Below, in pieces: positions 1 to 10,125 of a DNA stretch of 64,000 bases. The DNA lies in contig OY723280.1 in NCBI GenBank assembly GCA_963210315.1, forward strand, positions 868,001 to 932,000, given 5' to 3'. Positions within the stretch are counted from its first letter, which is position 1; each line of letters starts with the position of its first letter. Position numbers and translations under genes: made by a program. The stretch is from Rhynchopus euleeides (taxonomy: Eukaryota; Euglenozoa; Diplonemea; Diplonemida; Diplonemidae). Under the pieces are notes generated by a model. It saw only the letters and a program-made list of their open reading frames with translations. It was not told the origin of the DNA and made no database searches.

Positions 1-207
1 GTTGATCACTCTTTATTAACTGTTAGGCGGGTAAACCCTGCACGGGTGTTGTCACTGTTGATCGCTCTTTACTAATTGTTAGGCGGGTTAACCCTGCACG
101 GGTGTTGAGCCCTCTTTGTTAATTGTCAAGTGGGTAACCCTGCACGGGTGTTGTCACTGGTGATCACTCTTTACTAATTGTTAGGCGGGTTAACCCTGCA
201 CGGGTCC
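1..207. repeat. short tandem repeat, about 54-56 bp unit
   Basis: About four diverged copies of a unit containing TTAGGCGGGT and CCCTGCACGGGT lie head to tail, starting near 1, 57, 111 and 158. The third copy is shortened. The array runs off the left window edge, so its full length is unknown. No coding potential is visible. Confidence 0.8.
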
Positions 208-908
208 TGGCCCGTGCCTGTGTGTGTTGGGGGGGGGGGGGGGGTAGTGAAATAGAAGTAGAAGGGAGCGGAGCACAAGAATGGTGTGTTGGGGGGTGGG
301 GGAGCTCTTTCCAACATGTCCGCATCTGCATTAAAACCTATTGTCTCTTTGTGCCCCTCACCACTCAACCATAAAGGTTGCCCTGCCTTGGGAACAGGGA
401 ATGGGGTTTAACACGTGTGGCGGTCCTGTTGGATGGAGTGCACATGGAACAGTATGGTGTGGGAATGTATCGTGACTTGTGAAAGGGAGAGTGGGTGGGG
501 GTGGGGGCGGGGGGGGGGGGGGGGGGGCGGGGGGCTTCCTTCAGCGATTCCAGTGAGCTGCAATCCCAAGGCTGTCCTTTCAAACGCTTGCCAAGGCGTA
601 CGCCGTTTAGGTGTGGACTATTGAAATAAAAGGAAAACGAGGCTTTGGAAAAAGCCAAACTGATCGAATGGAAGATTGAAGGATGGGCAAAGTTTGTTGA
701 AAGTAACATGGGGGGGGGGCAGTCAAGAAGTGGGGGCTTGATTGTCGAGAGTGAATGGAAAAGTGAAGTGGGGGGGGGGGTTTGATCGTCGAGAGTGAAT
801 GGAAAAGCAAGCCTCCCAGCACCTTCTTGCAATGTTAGTCCTTTTTGTAGTCACTACCACTACACCAGGAGTGGGGGGGGGGGGGGGCAACCCCTTGATT
901 GGCCTGTG
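208..908. other. G-rich spacer downstream of the 909-6822 gene
   Basis: This stretch holds several poly-G tracts (near 228-243, 513-531, 711-719, 767-780 and 869-886). Between about 735 and 806 it carries two copies of a motif reading GTCGAGAGTGAATGGAAAAG. The same motif lies downstream of the hAT gene near 32200-32225, in the same orientation relative to the upstream gene. Short reading frames here are compositional and I do not call a gene. Confidence 0.6.
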
Positions 909-3900
909 TCAGGTCCCAGCTCTTGTTGAAACAGAACGCAAACCCTTGCGATGTGTGGCTTCCAAGTTGGCCTGTGTCCCTTTGATCCACATGAAATGAT
1001 CCCCAACCCCAGCCTGACCCAGGTTAGCCAGGGTCACACGTCTGTCTGGAGGAAAATCCTGGAGGGTGGTGTCAATGGAGGTGAAGTTGTAAGAAAGGGG
1101 GACATAACTGTTAAATCCTGAAGCAAAGTCATCATGATTACCAGGATAAATCATGTTCGTGACGACTGTGATCAAGACATTCTTCATTGTGGAAAGAACA
1201 GAAATTTCGTCATCCTCTGCATACCTTCTCGTTCTTAAACGGGTAAGCACGTATGGCTCACTACCGTCGTCAAGGGGTTGGCAGGGATGGTACGGGAGAT
1301 TTCCCCACATTCTCACCGCCTCCACTTCCGGTTGCACCTCTCTGCATGAAAGAGAAGCCGCCATTGCAGTCACAAAATTGACGGCTTCTTCGCGAAGGGA
1401 AGCGCCCCCACGTGGGTTGCCTGTGAGACATTCATGAAAAGCATGAAACAGGCAATTCCCATCACCAGGCACATTGACTGTGCTCAGGGAAAACAAGAGA
1501 AGACGTTGCGTGAGGGTATCATGACGAGACGCGGGATTGTCGATGCCCTTGTCAGGTACGTGGGGCCTCCGTGGACCGGGACAGGGGAGTGCCATGGGGA
1601 CCGCCTTCCTCCGCATATCCTCTTGCTCCATTTGTTCTTGTGCGTTTTCCACGTTTGGACCCATGTTCTGAATTCTATAAAAAACACTTGAAGCACGGGA
1701 AAAGTCACGCTCAGTGGGGAGGTGGAGGGAGTAAAAATTCGTTTGGGTATCCTGCCGGTACTGGTAAAGGAAGATAGTAGGGAGAGAAGCCGTACTTCCT
1801 GCTTCCCAGTTCTTTGCCTTCTCACACCATGTGCGAGGCCGTAACTCCCTGACCCTGGGTTTACCTTCCTTGTTCTGAGTAATAATTCTCAAGCGAATCT
1901 GGTGCACATTCACAAAAAAATGCAGGGCAAAAGAACCACCACGTTGGGTCACCTTTTCATCTTCCGCCGCTTTGCACATACTCTTGCGCCAGTGAACGAG
2001 AGACTGGTGCCTTTCATGTACGGGCAGGTTCTTCTCCCCCTTCTCTTCAAAAACAGAAGCAAGGGTATCCTTGTGTATTTTCATGAGGTACACCTCCAGG
2101 TCGTGTTTCATGTTTGTTGCGTCACCAAAGGCACTCTCACGCAGAGCGCGGACTGACTGGTACGCAGAAAAACGGTTGAAACGGAGGAGGGAAAGAAAAA
2201 AGCCGTCACCTTCCTGCACAGTATCTGTGACGGGGAGATGGTGGTATTTCGAAAAATACAGCAGGGTCTCTGGGATGAGGTGGCGTTGGGAAGTTGCTGG
2301 AATGTATGACTCGTCACTCAGTTGAGCCGTATCATACCTCCCATGTCCAAGGCGCCCCTTCTTGTCTCTTGGGGTCTCTGGCACCTGGGAGAGGTCAATG
2401 ACTTCAGTCCCCCCAAACCGTTTTCTCTTCCGGACTGTGGGCCCGCTCCGAACAACAGAACGCGACTTCACTGCCACAGGGAATGTGCGCCTGGGTCGGG
2501 TGCCAAAAAATTGTGCCTTGGTGGTGGGGAGGACACCTTTCGGCACAAGTTTAAAAACTTCATATGCATGGCTTTCCCGATCCAGATCCCCTGCGGCAAT
2601 GGCGCGCTTGGCAGTGTCCGTGTCGTGAACCACCCAATAAAGCGTTTCGCGCGGATAGGCGTGCAGTTGGGCTGGAGTCAACTTCTGCAATGTGGCAACG
2701 GTGTCTTTGAGGGGGAAGGCAACCATCCAATGCAGAGTTTGACGGTTAAAAAAAAAGAGGGCTGGGGAAGAAATAGACTGAGGATCATCAACAAATGTAT
2801 TTTTTTTACTTACCGGCAGAAGCCGATAGCCATTGTTCCGGAGTCCACTTGTGTGCTGTTCGATGGCCCGTTGCATCGTTGCCAGCGTGAACTTACCGGT
2901 CCAGTGAAAGCTCTCTGGATTGACCTCGTGTTGCAAAACCTGCATCTCCCGGAAGGTGAGAAACTGGATGCCACACTCACCCAAAAACCAGTTGAGGGAA
3001 GCCCAACCCCCCTCGTGCGTGGACTCCGACGCATGCAACACACCATCCTTCTGCCGCCCACAACCTGGAGAGGCGTGGAGGCCGAGAGGAAAACAATGCT
3101 CATTCAGGAGAGCGATCCTAGCCGCCCCAACATCATTTGCCTCAGGATCAGCCTCATCACCCACCTCCACCTCCTCTTCCTCCTCCTCCTCCTCCTCCAC
3201 AGCATCCACAGCATCCACAGCCTCCTCACCATCCTCACAACCCTTGCCATCCTCACCCTGTCCCTTCTCCTCTTTCAACGCAGCAGGTGCAGTCTTCACT
3301 CTCCGGTAGAGCTCCGTGATTGTATCTACCACGGAGGGCGAGATGGTGTCGGGGAAGGTGCGGGCCTTCAAGCCAAGGGTCTCCTCCACGGCCTCGACAT
3401 GGCCACTCAACTGCTCCGTCCAGTTGCGCAGGAGGAGGGCGGAGAGGTCGCGCTTCGTCTCCCCAGCCTCCACCTTCAGGCCCGCCTTGGCCAACAACGC
3501 GAACAGGGTGGGGGCGTCGAGGCGGCCCAGCCGCTCCCTCGGCTGCAGCTGCTGCCCCTTCTCCCGCAGAATGGGGAGGATTCGCCCCCACTGCGTCAGG
3601 GCAAAGCGCACACGGACGTCGTGCGACGCAGACGAGACAGCGTCGGACCCCCACGGCTTCAGCCCCGCCTTCCGCAAAAATCTGGACAGCGGTTTCGAAC
3701 GAACCGGAAGGATGCCAACTGCCTCCTTCACGGACTTCAGCCGCTCCACCCAGACACGGGCATCCGCAGAGCCAGGGCCACACAGCTTCTCAGCAAAGCT
3801 GCGTGTCAGCGCCTCCTTCTGCCGCGCCACCTCCTTTCCCTTGCTCATCGCCGTGACAGGGATGGCGTGGAGGGCGCAGAGGCGGACGAGGTCAGGGTGG

Positions 3901-6822
3901 GCCACCCCGCTGACGGCCTTCAGCGCAGCCGCAGAAGCCCCCGTGGCGGTGTTCGCCGCGGCCTCGGTGTACATCCCGCCACGGGTCTTCTTCCGCGCCC
4001 GCTTCGCCTGGCGCAGCAAACGGCCGTACCTGTAAGGCGATGGAAAGGAATGGTTGTACGACGAATCACACTGAAAACAGGAAATGGTGATAATGAAGTA
4101 GTCTTCTTCGTGACTTGGAAAAGTCATGAAGAAGAGAGGAAGAGAGAATGACAATGAATGAGATAAAAAAAATCTATCGGTTCTGACTCTGCCAGCATAT
4201 GTTGTTGCGATGTAAAAAAAAAGAACGAAGGGAGGGGAGAAAAAAGGAGGCTGAAGAGCCTGCATACCTTGCGTTGTTGCAGTTGCCATAACCCAACAGG
4301 AAGCGGTTCACCTTGCTCTGGGTAATCCCAGACAAGGCAGCAGAAGAGAGGTTGGGGGCCCTCTGCGCCAAGAACGATGCATTCCCAGCCACACACTCTG
4401 CGAGGTCTTGTGTGGAGGGTAGCGAAGGGAGGTCTTCGGGTGATGCCGACGCCATTGCAGCTTCATCGTAGCCGATGAACCTTGCCAATGTGCTCGCAAA
4501 CCCCTGGATGCAGGGAACCCAGACCTCCGCAAATACATCGTGGTGATCCTTCACCACCTCCAACGCCTCAGCCCGCCCCACCTCCTCCTCACCGTGGCGG
4601 GGTTGTCCCCAATGCTTCCGCAGGGCAGGGAAGTCGTTGTCGGCGGAGTCGGCGCTCAGGTCGCGGGCGAGGAGGTGCAGCGGCCTCAGCACACCCCATC
4701 CCGCCTCGAAGTTGACCTCGAGGCGGCCCGTCTCCTCGTTCAACCGCCTGGGCTTGAGGTCGTTGAGGAACCTCAAGTACAGGCTGCCAATGAAATGGCA
4801 GGCTGCACAGTAGGCGGCGACGGTGGGGGTCCCCAGAAGAGTGAGGATCTCTGTCGCAGTCGGGGTGAACCGCTCCTCTCTCACCATCTCCAGGATGGAG
4901 GCGGAGAACTTGAGGAGGCGGGAGCACTGCTGAGGACGGGCATGCCACTTCGACCCCCGCTCACGGGCAAACCCCAGGCCCCGGGGGTAGCGCATGTCAA
5001 GTGCTTTCCCAAGCTCAGCATCCACGAAAATGACCCCGGCGGTTGACCGGCCGTTTGTCGGGTCGAGGACTGCAAGTACGCTGGCAACGTTGGCTGCCGG
5101 GTCGACCCGATGAGACATCATCAAGGCCTTCCCCGCCGTCTGCACTGCGTACTTCAGTGCGCCTCCAACCTTATGGTGCATGCACCGTAGGTGGACGATG
5201 GCGCCCCCCGCGTCCCTGGTCGCCTTCGCCTCCGTGCTAGCATGGTCGCTCAGGGTGGCGTTGCTAATACGGAGCTTGTGGGCGGAGACTATGCGGCGGA
5301 CCGCCTGCAGGTTGGAGGTCTTCCCTGCAGCCTTCCCGTTCTTCAGGGGGAGGGCGGAGGCGCAGGCCCCGCGTACGCGATTCTCGTCTGCAGCGACGTG
5401 GGCGGTGACAACGTGCAGCGAGACACTACTCCGGCCCAAGGAGGAGGTGGCATCGTGGGCGAGGGAGAGGGTGGCCTTCTGCCGGTCTTTGCCTAGGCCC
5501 CCTCCGCCGGTCTGCGTCCTCGCGACATCCTCCAAGAAGACGGCGAAGGAAGCCGCTCCGCTCGGGATCTCGAATTCGCGGAGCGTCCAGCGAGAGGGGA
5601 TCGGCATCTCCACCCCATCGCTCAGGAGCTTGATGATGTCGCGCAGCACCCTGCGCGACGACTCCTGACCGATGCCAGCCATCCGCAACTCCAACAGCGC
5701 CCGCAGCACCTTCATGGGGTAGGGCTCGGTGCAGGACTTCCGGCCCGTCACCCCACGAAGAACAATGTCCCCCTTGCGCCCGAGAACCTCGTGCGCAGCA
5801 GCCAACTCCTCCGTCAGCTGCGCAATGCGGTCCTTCGCCCTCAGCAAGGCCTTCTGCAAAGCCTTGACCTGCAAGACCCGCTCGGGGAGGGTCTTGGAGG
5901 GGCGCCCCACGGGGGCCGGCGGAGGCGTGCCCTGTCCGACGAAGTGGAGGCTGCACGGCCGTCCCGGCACTGCATTTCCGATGCAGTACTTCTTCTTCAT
6001 CCCCCGGGTATCACTACCCTTCTCGTGAGGATGCAGAGCAGAAGACATGCAGTCGGCGTTCTCCTTCACCAGGGAGAAGAGGGCGGTGTCCGACACCTTC
6101 GCACCTGCGGGCAAGAGGGAGCGCAGGAGAGTCAGGTACTCGGCGCTGCTGATGCAGCACCACCCCTCACCAGCAGCCACAGCGTCACGCAACGCGTCCA
6201 TCGCAGTCGCAACGGGGGAGTCGGTGTTGGCGTGGGAGGCGGAGTCAACGGGGCAGGCGGAGTCGGCGAGGTCGGCGAGGTCATCGAGGCTGGCGAGGTC
6301 GGCAGGGTCACTGCACACAGAAGAACCAATGTCGACATCGTCGGCGGGACTCGTCGGAGACGTCGGTGGGAGCGCGGCAGGCAGAGGTTTCGGCGGCACG
6401 GGAGTCGGTGACGGAGGCGCCTCAGGCTCATCAGGCTCGTCGTTGCCAGCAGCAGCAGGACCCCGCGTGACCGCCGAGATCACGCTCTGCGAGACGGGAT
6501 CCGCATCCTCGGGGTGGGGGAGGAGCGCCGCCTGATCAGCGAGATCATCGGGCTCACCCAGAGGAGCGATCAGGACATCGTCGGGGAAGCAGCGGCCCGG
6601 GGACGAAGCAGTCAACTGCCGGATTGCCTCTTCGGAGGAGAGGGGATTGGGCCGACGGATATCTGCCAAGCAATACATCTTCTGCACGCCGTTTGAGGTC
6701 CGGCTCGTTACGGGTTTCGGCCATCCTGCGTTGCGGAGAAGCGCACCCGCGACCTTCCCCGTAGTCTCGTCTGGGATACCCTGCAGCTTGCACGCTTCCG
6801 CGAAGGTAACCAAGCCGGACAT
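909..6822 (-). CDS. transposase-like protein fused by splicing to Josephin-like and OTU peptidase domains
   Basis: Two long minus-strand frames join across a phase-2 intron (4030-4267), giving an ORF of 1891 codons. Residues 5-55 and 205-280 look like two related DNA-binding modules, each ending K-x-YC. A coiled coil spans about 315-348. An RNase H-like core is suggested by HDATS (D457), LSDHAST (D526) and a C-x-H-H cluster at 547-550. After the intron come an acidic run (1130-1146), a Josephin-like block (about 1192-1290, GGWASLNWFLG then LHW, with Trp where Cys is expected), a degenerate OTU (about 1455-1610, GDGFF) and a canonical OTU (GDGNCLFHAF, C1711; GDHFMW, H1863). OTU enzymes are cysteine peptidases, usually deubiquitinases. 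I infer a DNA-transposon protein; its superfamily is not recognised and no terminal repeats were found. The start at 6822 is the first ATG of the open frame. Confidence 0.72.
4030..4267 (-). other. spliceosomal intron, 238 nt, phase 2
   Basis: On the minus strand the donor reads AAG|GTATGC at 4268/4267 and the acceptor reads CTTACAG|GTACGG at 4030/4029. Exon 1 is 2555 nt (851 codons plus 2 nt) and exon 2 is 3121 nt including the stop, so the sum is exactly divisible by three. The split codon AG|G encodes Arg. Unspliced, both flanking frames run into low-complexity sequence and stop, which supports real splicing. Confidence 0.8.
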
Positions 6823-6993
6823 TATCAGAAGCTGTGGAACGTGCCAGTGCCTGCAGTGGGTTAGTGCTGTGTGAGCAACGTAGGTGCAGCAAAGTTAAAG
6901 TTAAGCAGTCTGCTGAGGGGTCCGCACACAACATCTGGGAGGCACGCAGAGTGACCGAGAGTGGAGGGGGCAAGGGGAGACACCGTTCTGTTT
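6823..6993. other. upstream region of the 909-6822 gene
   Basis: About 170 bp lie between the putative start codon and the 31-bp satellite. No TATA-like box or terminal inverted repeat is obvious by eye. A promoter would be expected here or inside the satellite. Confidence 0.4.
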
Positions 6994-8926
6994 CGGTTAC
7001 AATCGGTTACATGCCAAGAACAATCGGTTACAATCGGTTACATGCCAAGAACGATCGGTTACAATCGGTTACATGCCAAGAACAATCGGTTACAATCGGT
7101 TACAATCGGTTACATGACGAGGGCAATCGGTTACAATCGGTTACATGCCAAGAACAATCAGTTACAATCGGTTACATGCCAAGAACGATCGGTTACAATC
7201 GGTTACATGACGAGAACAATCGGTTACAATCGGTTACATGCCGAGAACAATCGGTTACAATCGGTTACATGCCAAGAACGATCGGTTACAATCGGTTACA
7301 TGACGAGAACAATCGGTTACAATCGGTTACATGCCGAGAACAATCGGTTACAATCGGTTACATGCCAAGAACGATCGGTTACAATCGGTTACATGCCGAG
7401 AACAATCGGTTACAATCGGTTACATGCCGAGAACAATCGGTTACAATCGGTTACAGGCCAAGAACAATCGGTTACAGGCCAAGAACAATCGGTTACAATC
7501 GGTTACATGCCAAGAACGATCGGTTACAATCGGTTACATGACGAGGACAATCGGTTACAATCGGTTACATGCCGAGAACAATCGGTTACAGGCCAAGAAC
7601 AATCGGTTACAATCGGTTACATGCCAAGAACGATCGGTTACAATCGGTTACATGCCAAGAACAATCAGTTACAATCGGTTACATGACGAGAACAATCGGT
7701 TACAGGCCAAGAACAATCGGTTACAATCGGTTACATGCCAAGAACGATCGGTTACAATCGGTTACATGACGAGGACAATCGGTTACAATCGGTTACATGC
7801 CGAGAACAATCGGTTACAGGCCAAGAACAATCGGTTACAATCGGTTACATGCCAAGAACGATCGGTTACAATCGGTTACATGCCAAGAACAATCAGTTAC
7901 AATCGGTTACATGCCAAGAACGATCGGTTACAATCGGTTACATGCCGAGAACAATCGGTTACAATCGGTTACATGCCAAGAACGATCGGTTACAATCGGT
8001 TACATGACGAGGACAATCGGTTACAATCGGTGACATGCCGAGAACAATCGGTTACAATCGGTTACATGCCGAGAACAATCAGTTACAATCGGTTACATGC
8101 CAAGAACGATCGGTTACAATCGGTTACATGACGAGGACAATCGGTTACAATCGGTTACATGCCGAGAACAATCGGTTACAATCGGTTACATGCCAAGAAC
8201 GATCGGTTACAATCGGTTACATGACGAGGGCAATCGGTTACAATCGGTTACATGCCGAGAACAATCGGTTACAATCGGTTACAGGCCAAGAACAATCGGT
8301 TACAATCGGTTACATGCCGAGAACAATCAGTTACAATCGGTTACATGCCAAGAACGATCGGTTACAATCGGTTACATGACGAGGACAATCGGTGACAATC
8401 GGTTACATGCCAAGAACAATCGGTTACAATCGGTTACAGGCCAAGAACAATCGGTTACAATCGGTTACATGCCGAGAACAATCAGTTACAATCGGTTACA
8501 TGCCAAGAACGATCGGTTACAATCGGTTACATGACGAGGACAATCGGTGACAATCGGTTACATGCCAAGAACAATCGGTTACAATCGGTTACAGGCCAAG
8601 AACGATCGGTTACAATCGGTTACATGACGAGGACAATCGGTTACAATCGGTTACATGCCAAGAACGATCGGTTACAATCGGTTACATGACGAGGACAATC
8701 GGTGACAATCGGTTACATGCCAAGAACAATCGGTTACAATCGGTTACATGACGAGGACAATCGGTGACAATCGGTTACATGCCAAGAACGATCGGTTACA
8801 ATCGGTTACATGACGAGGACAATCGGTTACAATCGGATACATGCCAAGAACAATCAGTTACAATCGGTTACAATCGGTTACATGCCGAGAACAATCGGTT
8901 ACAGTCGGTGACCTACCGAGAACAAT
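6994..8926. repeat. 31-bp satellite array (about 60 units)
   Basis: The unit is two tandem AATCGGTTAC decamers followed by an 11-nt spacer such as ATGCCAAGAAC. The spacer has recurrent variants (CCGAG, ACGAG, GACGAGG). Units with one decamer and an AGGCC spacer, and units with three decamers, also occur. Because 31 is not a multiple of three, all three forward frames stay open by cycling through the same peptides. The long forward ORFs here are therefore artefacts. Confidence 0.95.
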
Positions 8927-9600
8927 CTCGCATCCTGGAGCAACCTATTGGCAGACCGTCCACAACCGTCTACAGACGAAAAAGAGACGTACCGTCCCCA
9001 TCGTGACCAACTGGGGGTGTTTTTTGGGTGTGGACGGTCCGCCCGCAGCCTAGCAACCTCCAGTAACCTCTTGGCAGACCGTCCACAGCCGTCCACAACC
9101 ATCCACAGCCATCCACAGCCGTCCACAACCGTCCACAGGTGAAAAAGTGCCAGAACACCCCAATATTGACCACCTGGGGGTGATTTTTGGGTGTGGACGG
9201 TCTGCCTGAGGCCGTAGAATGCGAAAAAACCGATTTTGGTACTCTATTGGCCTGTGGTGGCCCGTAGAAATGGAGTGTTTGCGATTTTGAGCCATTTTCC
9301 TAAGGAAACTGGCCCAGTTGGCTGGAAAATGTGAATTTTTGAATTTAAAATGCAACATCGAGCATTTAGAGAGTGTGGACGGTTGTGGACGGTCGTCCCG
9401 GACCGATTTGGGACCACTTTTGGTATAGGGTCGAAAAGACAATGCGATTTTAAAAAAAATAATTTTTTAGACAGCCAGGTCAGCAGGCTATGCCTCCTCT
9501 ACCCCCAGGGGGTGATGGGGGTGAGTAGCGAGGGGTGATTAAGAGACCCTTGTCACGCAGGCCAACCACTCGCACTGCAGGCCTTAGTACCCAATATAAC
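8927..9600. repeat. spacer with CCGTCCACAAC-type minisatellite
   Basis: About six 10-12 bp units of the form GTCCACARCC lie near 9080-9140, with single copies near 8958 and 9380. The remainder (9200-9500) is A/T-rich with no coding signal. Nothing else is supported. Confidence 0.6.
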
Positions 9601-9678
9601 CCTTGTAATTGTCCGCCCCCCGAGGAGGCCCCGAGGCGGACGATTACAAGGGGTTTGGGGGGGCGGACAATTACAAGG
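9601..9678. repeat. foldback hairpin
   Basis: CCTTGTAATTGTCCGCCCCC at 9601-9620 pairs with the reverse complement ending at 9678. A partial inner copy of the same arm (GCGGACGATTACAAGG) lies between them. It resembles a tiny foldback or MITE remnant. From here to 10016 I see no gene. Confidence 0.65.
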
Positions 9679-10016
9679 GGGGGGGGGGTAGGTACTGCCG
9701 AAAGTTGTTTTGTTGGAACGCAGACCCCACTCTTTGTGTACACCACTCCCCGGTCTGATGAAGTGGTGTGAGTGGGGACGCACGATCCAGCTAGAGGCAC
9801 AGAGAGTTTCCCCAGTTGGCTACGCCGAACTAACAAAAACAATTCGCACAAAACATTGCTGGGATCCTGGGGCGATTGTTGCGTGATCCGAAATCAGGAA
9901 CCCCCGCTGGTATATGAGAGGGATACTTCCTGTGAATCAGTATTCAGCCCAAAAAAAGTCGCTCCCACACCAGGGTTTCCGCGACATGGCTATTTGGCCA
10001 TTTGGGGGCAAACTTT

Positions 10017-10125
10017 GGGGGCCCTCGCTACCAAGTGTGACTGAGTGAGAAAAAGTGAGGAGTCAGCCATGTTTGGCTGAAAACTGACGACTCGTGACTC
10101 ACAGTGACTCGTAGCGAGGGCCCCC
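10017..10125. mobile_element. MITE copy 1 of the GGGGGCCCTCGCTAC family
   Basis: Perfect 15-bp terminal inverted repeats GGGGGCCCTCGCTAC bound a 109-bp element. It is flanked by TTT on both sides, consistent with a 3-bp target duplication. Subterminal AAGTGTGACTGAGTGAG follows the left TIR. It has no coding capacity. The superfamily is uncertain: a 3-bp duplication would fit CACTA or Harbinger, but the TIR does not match either. Confidence 0.8.

Noticed and set aside
2322..4151. 609-codon plus-strand ORF
   Set aside because: It is antisense to the peptidase exon of the 909-6822 gene, low in complexity and has no domain.
6834..8534. Long forward ORFs encoding NRLQSVTCQEQSVTIGY-type peptides
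   Set aside because: They are translations of the 31-bp satellite. All three forward frames are open in the same way, with no start context or domain.
6994..8926. CRISPR array
   Set aside because: The intervals between decamers are near-constant spacer variants rather than unique sequences, and the context is eukaryotic.
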